Assembly (NCBI GenBank): GCA_002812745.2
Contig: NCSJ02000045.1
Coordinates: forward strand, 1-64,000
Reading direction: 5' to 3'
Length of the DNA: 64,000 nt
Source of the DNA: Scytalidium lignicola
Lineage: Eukaryota > Ascomycota > Leotiomycetes
In this document: one piece after another, positions 11,644 through 23,492 of the stretch
Layout of the letters: the number at the start of each line of letters is the position of its first letter
How positions within the stretch are numbered: position 1 is the stretch's first letter
Notes under the pieces: generated by a model
Told to the model about the DNA's origin: nothing
The model's input: the letters and a program-made list of their open reading frames with translations, nothing else
Databases searched by the model: none
Made by a program: the position numbers and the translations under genes

Positions 11644-14088
11644 ACTCAAAATGTCAATAGGCTGAAATAAACGGATCGCGAGGGGCAATCTGCGGTGCTG
11701 GGTTGCGGTTGTTTTTCACAAAGTGGGAATGTACAAAGATATGGTCTTCTTGGCAATGGAGCATTAGCAACTCTCTCTCAGGATGAATGCAACTGCTATC
11801 TAGCTCTCCATGCTGCATCTGTCTAGAATGGTACCTGTGAGTGTATCTCGTGCCTTAGAAGATCGCTTTATCGCGAGGACTCCACTTGTGGGATCTGTGA
11901 AACGTCCAGCCTCCTCGAAGCAATTATGATTATGCTATATCACAATGTGCCTTCATTACCGATCTCGACCCATCCTCACCTATAGCTCCAAGTTCCCTTG
12001 CTCCCATTCTAGGCGAGTTCTGCACTTGTCGATTATATTAAATATTCTTAGATCATTGTGATTACGGTTTCCACCTAAGGTAGATCGTCATTCCTTGAGC
12101 CGCTGTTCCTACGTGTGTGATAGTATTGATCACTGAAAAGTAGAGTGATATATCCAGTACACAAGCCTATCGCAACCACTACTCCGGAACTTAGAGGAGT
12201 TTTGATTTCAGAGGCTCCGTTTGCTCTAACCGTTGTCTGCTTTCCAAGTCGATAAGCTTCGTCAAATGATCCTTAGTAGACCAGGGGGGGGATATCTAGA
12301 CTGGAGAACTTGAAGAGCAAGAAACAAACTTGCAATACATTTAACTTGACCTGGGGGAGACAGCTCTGGTCTAAAATGGAGAACTCAACCCCTTCACAAA
12401 GAGTAACATCTAGGCCACTAGGTCAAGGCAGATTTTGGGGGCTTTTGTAGCAATCATCGAAGAGGCTGAAAGATCAGCAACTTTAACGCCTTAGATATTA
12501 CGCATCAATTTCATCTTAACCAATAATGAAAATCTATAATTCTCGATATACATTATTTTCTCCAATATCATCTTCTATATCAATTGACTAAGAAATATCA
12601 AATTATCGATTATTTATTAACTGTTCTATAGTATGTCCCTGCTTTGCATGAGGTAGGGGTCCTAGGTAGCTACATCAAATAGGAAAATATTTCTACGTTA
12701 CCGTGATGGTCAGAGAAAGTACTAACTGTCACAATAATTCACAGCTTTTAGATCCATGTTCCTCGCGTAAGCAGGAGAAAGACTGCTAGGAGACCTGTGA
12801 AGCAGATAGGTATTGGCCTCAGTCTCTTTATCTACTCTCGAATCTTCCTGCATAGGGTTGAGAATCNTTTTTTTCTCTTTTTCGTTTNAAAAAATATACA
12901 TATCGGAATCTATAATGTAAAGAGGAACTCACTGGTGCCGATTCAAAGGAAATAAGGAAATAACCTATATCATCCATGGCGTTAACATTAGCTTATAGAA
13001 TGGCATCAGAGTAGACGCTATATGGGCGAGAAATGGAGCAACAAATCAGGGACTCGAGGCCACCTATCACGCACCGGTCGAGCTGACGAACAAGCAGAGA
13101 GCTAGAACTAGAACTAGAAATGGTGGCAATTGGATCTGGAGGACGGTAAAATGTGATGGGAATAGTGCCAAGGCGCTAGACAAGCGCTAACGATTTGAGC
13201 GCCGAAAGTACCCTGTAATTATAGCGACCTATAGTCTGCTTATGCTCTATAATACGCTGTAATTATAGGGCACTTTAGGCACTACAGTCGCTGGGAAGCC
13301 CGTGACACGTGTACACTTAGTGTCTTCGCAGATTCCCATCACATTTTGCCGCGTCCTCAGTATAGGAAGCTGGCAGATTTCACTTGGCCAGCAGTGCAGG
13401 GGTGAGTATTCACCTTGACTGAATAACTTGTTAGTTTGAAGCTGAGGGTGGTAAATACCGAGCATTGTCGACTCGGGGGCTGCCCACCTGATATCTTTGT
13501 ATTTAAGCTGAGGTACATACAATAGCACGAATAAACAATTAATGTGACTGGTAACTTTTTAAAGAGAAAAAGAAGAATAGAGAAGAAAAACAGTGAGAAA
13601 ACAGCGCGCTACTTCCACGCGGCTGTGGTTCATGCTTCGCGGCTGAACCATATCTGTCTGAGAATGACCAGCGCAAATTAGATGAACTAATCAGTGTGCT
13701 GTATGAGTGAGCGCTGAGATAGCCATGCTAAATCTCGCATGCGCATGCAGAGACGACAATTCCCTACCAAATATACAGATATAAAAATGTGCGCCCTTCA
13801 GCTAACGGCGTCTAGGCTTATCCCTTTCCAGTTTATGATTGATTCATGATAATGAATTACTAATCTACTAATCTCGTCTCCTGAAGAAGTGGACAGTGGA
13901 CACTGCTCACGAATTCGCCAAACATACTCCGTACTCCATAGAGGTCGGGCCTTCGCTCCACGTCCTGACCTGTGCCAGTGCAGCGTAGAGTGGACGGTGC
14001 CAATTTCTCCAAACCTCTTTTGGCCATCGCAGGGCTGGTTCAACGGGACGTACAGTGCTGACAAGGCAATGGCCATCAAGACTTTTGA
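11644..14088. other. Long gene-free stretch
   Basis: No gene is supported. Two Ns (12867, 12888) flank T/A runs. A 72-bp inverted-repeat element lies at 13205-13276. A 93-codon minus frame (13247-13528) and a 93-codon minus frame (13798-14079) have no recognisable motif. Confidence 0.4.
13205..13276. repeat. 72-bp inverted-repeat mini-element
   Basis: The left arm AAAGTACCCTGTAATTATAG (13205 on) and the reverse complement of the right arm (13255-13276) match at 19 of 22 positions, all differences being transitions. A related AAGTGCCGTGTAATTATAAT segment occurs at about 23588 inside another inverted-repeat element, so the motif is dispersed. Confidence 0.6.
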
Positions 14089-14218
14089 GCTTGAGATATG
14101 TTAAATGTGCTACTAAAATCTATTATTTAGGGTTTCAATAAGTATTAAATGTAGGCTAAAGTAGGTGAGTTTTGGTGTAAATAAGCGTGTTCACTCAGAC
14201 AATTGGCCACATACTGTA
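14089..14218. repeat. Dispersed repeat, copy 2 (possible Tc1/mariner-type end)
   Basis: This is the partner of 26-175: same order of blocks, same ACTGTA terminus, shorter by an internal deletion of about 26 bases. It lies about 200 bp upstream of the WW-like gene. The transition differences are compatible with RIP. Confidence 0.6.
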
Positions 14219-14427
14219 ATTACATCTTGTAAGAATGAGGAGACAGGGAATCTGCAGGCAGCCTTCATCGCCCGATCATGGTATGTGCTTAGGCTGGTCG
14301 CATTGTAGCTTTGAGAAGGCGCGACCGTCATGTCGCCCGTCAACAACATATTTGAATCTGCTCTAACGCCACCTATTCGAACCGTCGATGCTGCTAGCAC
14401 CTCACATGCAATCGACTCTCGAACACC

Positions 14428-14754
14428 ATGGCGGCTGCTAAACCCGGCACTCAGAAGCACGATAGCAGCACCTCTGGACACACGTCTCTCCCGGTTGGCC
14501 CGCCAGACAATCGTTCGTTAGAATTAGGGGGGAAAGATCATAGGGGAAGTGACACCCGAACAACCAAACGCAAACAGGGCCGGAGGGTCATTGGTGGTGC
14601 CAAGCGAGTCGAGCCAGATGCGTCCCAGGACCTCACCCCTGCGCCCGAAGCAAAGGACTACTGGACTTGGGACGATGAGAGACGGCAGTTTTACCACGTC
14701 AACCCGCAAACCGAGGAGCGTGAATATTATCTCTCGGGCTCTGAGGGTGAATAA
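14428..14754 (+). CDS. Small hydrophilic protein with WW-like C-terminus
   Basis: A single 108-codon frame. The N-terminal two thirds are charged and probably disordered (TRTTKRKQGRRV basic patch). Residues about 75-100 read DYWTWDDERRQFYHVNPQT and then EEREYY, which resembles a single WW-type or WW-like fold (W, aromatic pair, N-P near the end), although the classical second Trp is replaced. Such short proteins with a terminal YWTW...YH block are seen in fungal genomes; no function is assigned. Codon periodicity and the motif support a real gene, but transcription is unproven. Unrelated frames overlap it on the minus strand. Confidence 0.55.
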   Translation: MAAAKPGTQKHDSSTSGHTSLPVGPPDNRSLELGGKDHRGSDTRTTKRKQGRRVIGGAKRVEPDASQDLTPAPEAKDYWTWDDERRQFYHVNPQTEEREYYLSGSEGE

Positions 14755-16036
14755 CGAATACCTGGACTGAATTTTCCCAATCACCATCCACATCTTAGAT
14801 TGTATTGCGATTCTCGTTCCTATTATCCTATCATAGACATTCGCTTCATCTGTGGAATATATGCGGTGGTGAGGTAGAAATCCAGGGAGCCGTCCATCAT
14901 TGACGGGATCACGACTTAACAATTATTACTCTTCGCTCCGTCTCAACACATAGCTCTCTACGGCCATTATCCGGGTTGTTTTGGGGGATATCTGAAAGAA
15001 AACAAAAGATCCACTTCGATTCTGTATATTAGTAGTCTCTACGCGGAGTCTGCAACATCCTATATATAATTCATAAGTTGTAATTAGAATCACACATTTC
15101 AATAAGACCAGNTTTTAAAATCTGAGGTAATTTTAAAAACAAAAGAAAAAGAAAAACAAGTATCGCCTTACATGTGTCACTACGGTTGACTCATCTGCTA
15201 CTCGTTTTTAGTTAATAATTAAAGCATTTTTAGATTAACCTGGGCTCACGTATATAGCTGATCCCCTATACAAATATCGTGATTTTCAAAGCCCATTTTC
15301 ATCCCACGGTGATTAGCAATAACATCTAAAAACAAGGATATTGTGTACATAAATAGTTAAATCGTACAATTATGAGCGGTGTATTATTGTAAGGATATTG
15401 TCGGTATACTACCGATATAACATGTTGTATGTCATTTTGTGGGTGATATACTAATTGTGTTAATGGTGATTGATTGTGAAGGTGGTAAAGTGGAGCTGTA
15501 GCTTAAGGTTATAGTCCTTCACTACTTAATTAAGACTAACATACATGTAACTAATCACGTCCACACGTGGCTAGTCCACCAATACTAGAACTACTTTGAA
15601 AATTGCGAAACTATCATAAAAAGCTTNAAAAAGTTTAAAACCATTATTTTCTTTTAATCATATGTTAATGTTAGAGGTTGCAATAAGCACATGCTACTCA
15701 AAGACAGTAGAATTGAGTTAATTAGCTATCTTACAATATAACTATAATATAATTTAAGGTGTAGACAGCATTCTAGGATTTCCTTAAGCTTACGTTGAGT
15801 AACCTTGGTTTATCAAAGTGTAATTTCTAGTTTGGAGTGTTGAAGTCAGTTCTGTAAGTTAAGAGTTGGTATGATTACATAAGTTTTAATACAATTACTT
15901 AGTTCACCCTCTGAATGCTGCGATTAAAAAGGGTATTTAAATAAAAGAAAGATATATATAAGACACATTCGCATAGCGCATAGTGGTAGTTGAAAAGAGT
16001 GTGGGATAAAAAGAAAGGTAAGGTGTATTATAAGGG
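14755..16036. other. Gene-free AT-rich stretch
   Basis: No coding signal. Two Ns (15112, 15627) adjoin T/A runs. The GTTATAGTCCTTCACTACTTAAT region and surrounding short repeats are unassigned. Confidence 0.45.
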
Positions 16037-17854
16037 CTATTTTCTGAGATGTTTTTGTGCTTTTACTGTGGAGGAATCTTTGTACTTTGAGCCCAACTCG
16101 GCGGCATCCTCCCAATTCATGATCGCTCCTAAGACTCTTATGATTTTAATCAGATAATAAACCTGGCCTGAACGAGCTTGAAGTTCGAACGACACTGAGT
16201 AGCTTGGGCTCTTAATCATATTCTTGGGGAGCTTCTTGAAAATTTGATTTGAATTCCCAACTTTCTGGTTAGCTCGGTAGATATAGCAGAATAGTCTCTG
16301 GCAAAGTATGGGCGTGTCGAGTAAGTTGAGCGAGGTTCGTTGGAGGCAGGCGAGAAGAATTAGATTCTTTGGAGCGTAATCAGATGAGGTCGTCTTCTCT
16401 GATAACTGTAAGACACCAAATAACTCGGATTCCCACTGATCATTGACCGGTATTGACGTTGAGCTAAGTGGTAGGTGGTCTATTTCGAAGTCTAGGAGGT
16501 AAGTAAGACTAGAGTTGCTACCACCCCGGCTTTCTGATCTGTTCCACAATGAGGACCAGTCATCTACACTTAACTCTGAAGGAAGACTATTTTCGGTATC
16601 AACGAAGAAGCCAACGGCTTCCTTGAGGATATTTGGTGTTAGTTTTGGGTTTTGCCGGACATAGAAACGCATAGGATGAGATTCTTTTAGTTCGTTGTCT
16701 TCAAATCTCCTTATCTCAAGTTCACCCAAAGTAATTTCCCTGTAACTCAAAAGTCGTTTAGGGTAACTTCGTGCTCTCTATCCTCATATTGCTATCGATT
16801 TCCAGTGAGATATCTGCGGCAACTCTTGTAAATTGACCCCCAGAATAAGACAGCTTCTGTAAGAGAAGACCATAAGTCCAGTTCACTCTATCCACGAAAA
16901 TGAGAGCAACGTAAATAGAATCGCTGGGGTCATTTGGCATAGGGGCTAAAAGAAACTCGACATTAACACCTCGACCGGTCAACGTTGCTGCCGTGCTTGT
17001 AGCCATTGTCATTGTGCATGGAGCTGCTATATCTGGCGACTTTAAAAAATAGGATGGAGACTTCGCAAGCAACCCCCAAAATGGCCTCTCGATTGTTTCT
17101 TTCTCAGTACTACGCTACAAAATATCGAGTCATCATCTGAAGACTTCAGGATTGCTTCTTGGAGCCTTAGAAAGGCCTTCTCCTCCCCCTCTCCATATAA
17201 AAGTGGTATATTTACATCAAACAAGCCAAGGAGACAGTACGCAATATCCCCAGGCACAGTGGTCTGCCGTGAGGCTACCCAAGACATTTTCCTACATACA
17301 GGCTTATCAGTTAAGTCTCCACCGAGCAAGATCCCTTGCGGTATTTTAGTGACAAATTGGATGCCATCCTCAAAGTCGGCTTTGTTTCCCAAGTAATTCC
17401 AGTTTTTGTTATAAAACCGTAAATTCTTTGGTGCAATCAGCTCTTGAAGTGTCCAGCCTCTTGTAAACCAAGCACTACTGTAGAAGTCCGAAGATCCGGG
17501 GACGAAGAAGATATTGCTGACTATGGTAGAAGCTGTATCAGATAAATACACATAGCAAACTACAGCTTCTCTGTAGTATCGAAACATCGAATTGATAGCT
17601 TCAGATAGTTCGGCGCTGCTCGCCTTGTCGATGCAGCATGTATCAATCCAGATGTATTTGAGGCCCTCACGTACAGCAATGGCACAACTTAGACGAAGCT
17701 TTCTGTAGCCTTTCATGCCTTTGGCAGCTCCTCCAGGCTTCATATCCTCCGGTGTCACCTCTTCTTCTTGCCATCTGTGAGAGAGAATGGCATATGGTGG
17801 TACCTTGCCCGTGAACCTTTCCACTTCGATGCTCATAGTATTTATGAGCCGCAT
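16037..17854 (-). pseudogene. HET-domain (heterokaryon incompatibility) protein, two compensating frameshifts
   Basis: HET proteins act in fungal allorecognition and trigger cell death; the HET domain is TIR-like. The ATG at 17854 opens MRLINTMSIEVERF, then PPYAILSHRW, the classic start of NWD2/HET-e-type genes. Core HET motifs follow: YIWIDTCCIDK, WFTRGWTLQELIAP, and then TTVPGDIAYCLLGLFDVNIP with LLYGEGEEKAF. Near 17096-17106 the frame shifts by one. The other frame carries ERPFWGLLAKSPSYFLKSPD and the beta-rich C-terminal region to about 16758. It then returns to the first frame through 16037 (stop). The total length (about 605 codons) matches intact family members, so this is one gene with a minus and a plus shift, either genuine decay or sequencing error. 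It is divergent from the STAND-like gene at 19144. Confidence 0.85.
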
Positions 17855-19143
17855 CGTCTGAGTCTTTCACATACGGTAAGAGGTCTAAGTCAGAGATTAC
17901 CTAAAACTCTTGTTCGTTTGTTGTGATTATATAGGTAATAGTTCCTAGTGCGATGAAGAGAGATTCAAAACGTCGCACAAGGCTGGCTTCTTGGAAGCCT
18001 CCGCACTGGCTGGAGTACATGGCAGACCTGCACATGATACACAGTATGCTCTAAAGCCAACCACGAAAGAATTTTGAGTCCTTAATCATCAGTTTAAGTG
18101 CGCCTAATTTTTTAAATGGAATTGTGCAAGCGGTTATCCTATAGGAAGAAGACGGCCATTTTAAAAGCTGCATTGTTCACTCCTCCGATTTGAAAAACTG
18201 ATTTAACACTAATCTACAAAAGCGGGAATGACTAGAACTATAAACACACCTATTTGCAAACATCTAGCAAAAAAGATATGAAACAGAACTCCCTTGTACT
18301 TTTGAAAAAGTTGTTCCTGTCTAGAATACCCATCTATCTTTACGCCAATATACACATTCACTCCCGATTTTTACCCAGGAAGGAAGCGAAAACCTAAGTT
18401 TGAACATTTATTTTTGTTGGAAATATATTCTAGAATTTAGCGAAAAGATATAGCTACGCATGTGGCCACTACTGTTATAAGTACTGCTAAGGTTTATATA
18501 CCGCTAGGAGAAAGAAAGCCTTATCAGGTACAATCAAAGGAATAAAATCGTGCAGAGAGAGGCAGACTGGAATCGTGCATCATGTGGACAAACTGGCGTA
18601 ATGAAAGGGCTGATCTCGCGAAGTCTATTCTAAGAGAGATCAATATTCGGCTCCCCACCATCTTGGTTTGAAAGGAACTGATTCAGGCTTCTCATTATGC
18701 CATCAAAGCATGGGCTCAAAATCGGATCTTATGCCCCTGTTGACCACCAATACGAGAGTTCTCGGACAGAGGGTTTTGGATAAAACACAGCCCAGAATGA
18801 CCTCTTGTTACCAATAGATAGCACGAACGATAAACGAAAGAGCGGGGGAATAAACAGGTAAAAGGGAGATATATATTAACTTTATTATATAATATATAAA
18901 AATTAAGCAAACAGCTGAATCGTGGATAGAGTTCCGAGATAATATATGAGCAGGCTGTGGTGACTTGGCCGAGGCTGTGACGTGACGTGTCTTATTAGTA
19001 CGCCAGACTAATCCTGTTGAAAAAGCCTCATTGTGGTAGGGTTCGTTGCCTGAATTTTCACCCAGCCCAGTCTTTCACACTTTATTTCTCTCTCAAAGAT
19101 CAAGTCTTTGTTTTNAAAAAAAAGTCTTTGAAAAGCCATCAAG
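17855..19143. promoter_or_regulatory. Divergent intergenic region between HET and STAND-like genes
   Basis: This 1.3-kb stretch has no gene and presumably carries the promoters of both divergent neighbours. A CTTTATTTCTCTCTC pyrimidine stretch (near 19079) and an N at 19115 precede the plus-strand ATG. Confidence 0.4.
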
Positions 19144-20774
19144 ATGTCATTTGGGTGGTCCGCAGGTGATATTGCAGAATGTGTTAAGCTACTCATCAAG
19201 ATTAGGACTGCGCTTAAGGACTCAGGTGGTTCTGCAGCTGAGTACCAGAGTACGGTGAATTTCTTAAAAGGCGTCGAGACGACAGTAAAGGGGGTGGAAA
19301 ATATCCTTCAGAATCACCCGGATTTAAGTTTTCAGATCCCTTTTAAACAACATGTAACGGAGTTGATCACTGTAGTGACTCGTTTCAGAAAGAAAACAGA
19401 AGGCTATGATACCTCACTTGGAGCTAATGCCACGACTTCTGAGGCTAAGAAAACTTGGAAAAAAATCAAGCTTGCTTTATTTGGGCATATTGAGGAGCTG
19501 AAATCTGATATCTCGTATCCTCAAAGTGTTGTGGATAATCTGATTGGTCTCCAAACATTGTGAGTATTATTTTCGATGAGGAACAAATCGTCCGCTAAGT
19601 GAGACTAGGGATATCCTTGTTAATATGTCTAAGAAGCCAACTCTTTCTCCTCAGCAATTCGAAGATTCCATTGAGAAAATATTGAGAAACTTTCCCATTC
19701 TGGTGACTACCATCGAGGCCTTACGCTCAGATATTGTGGAAGACTTCATTATGATCCAGCAAACTACCGAGAGTAACTTGCAGAGAAATTTCGATCAGAT
19801 TCAGCAGAATCTTTCCGACGGAAATATCTTACAAAGATCAATCTCAGCACAAGAACAAGCTGCTGCTGAAGCACAGGCCCTTTGGCAGAGTCAATTTCAG
19901 ATTCCAATTGCAGAATTAAGAGCTGAAGCCCAAAAGTATTTTGAAGCCCTTCAAGAGATGAAGCAGGCCCAAGAAACGACCCATCAACATAGTGTACAGA
20001 CCGCATTGCAATTACTTTCATTGAGGAATGCATTTCAACCTGCTGCATCCCGACCTGTTATCAAAGTGATCAGAAAAACTGTGATATCGAATTCCCGGCA
20101 TGCTCAAACCGCCCCAGCAACAAGAAATAGCTCATCTCAAGGGAATAGTTCTCAGGGAGGCAATTCTAAAGGAGGTAACTCTGGAGGTGCTAGTTCTCAA
20201 GGAGGTAACTCCAAAGGTGCTGGTTCTCAAGCAGACAATTCTAAAGGAGCTGGTTCTCAAGGAGGCAATTCTAAAAAAAAGCAACTCTAAAGGTGCTGGG
20301 TCTCAAGGAAGCAATTCTAAAGGAGGTAACTCTAAAGGTGCTGGGTCTCAAGGAGGAAATTCTAAAGAAGGCAATTCCAAAAGAGCTAGTTCTCAAGCAG
20401 GCAATTCTAAAGGAGGTAACTCTAAAGGTGCTGGTTCTCAAGGAAGCAATTCTAAAGGAAAAACCTCAATGGGAGTATCCTCAGGGGGTGGCGACACTCG
20501 AAAGTTCAATGCTCGAGGTGGTGAGAGCTCAAGAGGGGGTTCCTTAGTAGCTGGTCGTTCTCGAGGAGGACTCCCAAAAGACACCAATTCTCGAGGTGGT
20601 GGATCTCGCAGAGGAGGCCCAAAAGAGGCTTCCTCTGGAAGTGGTAACTCTCGGGGTGGTGAAGCTCGCAGAGGAAGCTCAAACAGAGGCTCTTCTGGGC
20701 ATGGTAATCTTCGAGGAGGTAGTATTCGAGGAAGAGGTGTTGCGGCTAGTAGGAACGTGACTAGACAACTTTAG
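19144..20774 (+). CDS. STAND-type N-terminal domain fused to prion-like pentapeptide repeats and RGG tail (frameshifted)
   Basis: Exon 1 (19144-19559) begins MSFGWSAGDIAECVKLLIKI, the hallmark of the helical N-terminal domain that precedes NACHT/NB-ARC in fungal STAND proteins. The intron 19560-19608 (GTGAGT...CTAAG...ACTAG, 49 nt) joins in phase to exon 2. There a Gln-rich coiled coil (about 19630-20040) is followed by tandem pentapeptides of GGNSK / GAGSQ type (20130-20465) and an Arg-Gly-rich tail (SRGGGSRRGGPK, then GGSIRGRGVAAS) ending at 20774. No NTPase or WD/ankyrin repeat domain is present. An A8 run at 20273-20280 shifts the frame to a TAA at 20288-20290; the repeat and RGG tail continue in the next frame. 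With seven As the product would be about 527 residues. The shift may be slippage or a homopolymer error. Likely a cytosolic self-assembling protein; function inferred only. Confidence 0.75.
20130..20465 (+). repeat. 15-bp coding minisatellite (GGNSK/GAGSQ pentapeptides)
   Basis: Near-identical 15-base units (GGAGGTAACTCTAAA and GGTGCTGGTTCTCAA types) alternate across the tract. Because the unit is a multiple of three, a second frame stays open over most of the tract and encodes a leucine-rich repeat of LKEVTLKVLVLKE type. The array contains the A8 run that breaks the main frame. Confidence 0.85.
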
Positions 20775-21884
20775 CAAGGGGGTGAGGCGAGGGTGAGTAG
20801 CGTCTGAGCAGAGCGACGACACTGGCTGGCCGTATTGGAAGCGGAGTTGGTCAGTCTTCGTCGCAGATTACCATAATAAGATTACTCTCAGTTTATCCCT
20901 GCATCGTCTCAGCAGTCATCCTACGGTAATTAACTCAAAAAACTCGGAGTATTTGATCAGGAAAACAAAGCTCCGTTAAATACGACCCGAAAATAATGAC
21001 CTTCGGAGCCCGAAGATATCATTTTACTGGGCCAAAAAGCAAAACGCTTAGTCCAGGAACTAGCACCAGCTGCGATAGGATCATACAGTAGAGTCTGATA
21101 CCCCGCTTTCATGTGGACAAAAAGGGTAATTGTAATTACCGATTCCTTCAATCCTATCTTCCCATGAATATTTCATATCATTCCACAGAATACACTGATA
21201 GCGATGGTTCCAGGTTCCGCTCGGACCCTATATGCTGGACTTCAACATGCTCAAAACTTTCCTAATTTGGTTTACAAGTCAAAGTGGGCCTTGTTTAGCT
21301 TGGTCAACGATTACTCATATATTGTGTTGAAACCTTGTCTAATCCTTGATTTTCACCCTTGCATATGTGGGTTTATTTAGGGAACGATTATCACACTTGG
21401 TTAATACTTGGTAACACTACAGCATAGAAATACCGTAATGCTAATAGTGGGGCTAGGGCATATGACCCCAGAACCTTGAACAAATCGAGAAGAGAGAAGC
21501 AAGAGATTTCATTTATCATTTTTTCCCTTTTATTTTGGATTACGATTAACCAAATTATGTGGATCATGGTTTAGACACTAGGGAAGATGTGATTCTTCAC
21601 ACTACGGTAATGACATCTAATAGATATTCCGTATGTTATGCAGTATTGCTTTACTAGTCGAAGTACCATCTCACCGCCATCCCTGAGCTGATGGAAGATT
21701 CCATATCAAAAGAGAAAAGGCAAGTTGGCTTCTCCAGGAAAAGGGGGTCCCACAAGCTCCACTTTCTCCATTTTATCGGGGAGGTCCTTGAAATAAAAAT
21801 TCGCCTTATTACAACAGCTTTTAATATTTCCAACGATTGTTCAACGTGAAAGTTCAAGAGTCTAAACCTCAGAGAGCCTAAACC
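20775..21884. other. Gene-free stretch
   Basis: No recognised gene; the short frames have no motif. Confidence 0.4.
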
Positions 21885-22995
21885 TCAGCTAGATGTCCCA
21901 ATGAACACAACTTGAACGCTTGCAAATCTAGAGAGAAGAGTTAGTTAAAATCTCGCTCAGAGCCATCGAACCAAAACAAAGTTAAGTGAATCTACTACTC
22001 ACGCTGCAGTTGCAGCGAATATCTCAATCCTACGGGCCCGCGTCGCAATTGCCAAGCAAAAGCAGAATAACAGTGAAAATAGGCAGACAAGCCCGAGTCT
22101 GATATTCGGTTCACCAACAAGAGACAGGACCACAATAGATATTAGTGGTGCTATACATGAAAAAGTCGTCCCGAGCACGTTAGTTACCGCTTCGATATAT
22201 TTACCGCTGTAGTGATATAATGCGCTTCGATTATCTTTAATCGGAGGCTGATCTCGATTAATCGGGAGAGGAGTCTATATAGTCTCAACACAATAATTAT
22301 TTTAGAAGCGTGAATGTGAAACAATGGGAGTGGGTGAAGACTGCCTTACACCTTTCTTACTCCAAAACCAATGGAAGCAATCAAGCATAGGTCCTGCAAT
22401 GAACCTCGTAAAAGGATCGTCTTCCCCATGGCTATTGGAAAGAATAGCCAGGTCTTTCTGGTACAACGCGGCGTACACAGATGGCTCGTTCTCGCTCAAA
22501 TTACCTAAATCTCGACCGAGGAATCGACAACCACCTGCCATAGCGGAGTTGCTGATCCACTCATGTAGAATGTCTCTGTCCAAATCCCTTGGTTCTGGAA
22601 GAGAAGCAATTTTTGAGTAGTTCGAGATTGCGTCGTCTACATTAAGAGTGAGTATGCATATTATGCCAATATTAAAATATATAGATAGATATGAGAAACA
22701 GTGAGGTTATACAGTATTCTCGTAACTTGGACCTTATTTCTAGTGCAATCGTGAGTTGTTCTCCTGCATATCCTCTCAAGGGCGAGGTCTTGCAGTACAT
22801 CCAATGGCGATGGTGATATTGCCTCTCATCTTTTTCTCGTGAATTGCTCTGCACTGCTAGTTGATATCGACGATCCAAATCGTTGAGCTCGGCCTGGAGG
22901 AATAGGAGATCGAGCACAGCTAGTTCTCGATATTTCCTCAGGATAGGATAGTGGTTCTCATTCATGAAATGAGCTAGCTTTTGGTAGCCCTCCAT
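21885..22995 (-). CDS. DUF6594-family membrane protein
   Basis: Four exons on the minus strand: 22995-22713, 22636-22350, 22274-22003 and 21927-21885. All joins are in phase with GT/AG sites and total 294 residues. The N-terminus MEGYQKLAHFMNENHYPILRK matches the conserved opening of fungal DUF6594 proteins, followed by a helix LLFLQAELNDLDRRYQ. The C-terminal part carries the family's hydrophobic hairpin: SCIAPLISIVVLSLV, then RLGLVCLFSLLFCF, and RRIEIFAATAA split by the last intron, continuing FASVQVVFIG. It is therefore an integral membrane protein with a cytosolic coiled-coil head. The family is expanded in Pezizomycotina, often near HET/NLR genes; its role is unknown. The gene looks intact. 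Confidence 0.88.
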
Positions 22996-23492
22996 TGGAT
23001 TACAGGAGTTCTCAGATCGTAGATTGTATCTGGGGATTGGAAGCCATTTTATGTGAGTTCAGCAGACGAGGTTGTATCTTGTCTTCCACATGCAGCGAGG
23101 CATGTGGTCTGCCTGCCAACTCATATAAGGCGTGTCAGGCTATCAGAGGTTATGGTATGGGCGAGGCTCGAGCACCATAAGAATGTATGAGCTTATTGGT
23201 TGGAGTATGTGTGAGGATAGTCATGTGGAACGACTGAAATCTATGTACTACCACATGGAATGCATGCAATGAGAATTACATTCCTTATGTGCGAGACGCT
23301 GTGTATAGCGAGAGTGAAACCACACAACAAAACTGTTTGATTTGCTACAATAAGATTTGGCACGTTGATTAATTATTCGACATACAATATTAGTATTAAT
23401 ATTTGTAGAGTTATATTACAAGGAAGCATTTAAAGTCAACATTGTAGAATTATGAAATTATCTAGAATGTGTTGTCCCTTAGAATACAGAAA
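22996..23492. other. Intergenic
   Basis: Contains the upstream region of the DUF6594 gene. No other gene is seen. Confidence 0.4.

Noticed and set aside
17152..17349. Plus-strand frame inside the HET gene
   Set aside because: Antisense shadow of the conserved HET coding sequence.
20100..20547. Leucine-rich repeat protein in the alternative frame of the minisatellite
   Set aside because: The open frame follows from the 15-bp repeat period; the Ser/Gly/Asn frame continues the upstream exon and the RGG tail, so it is preferred.
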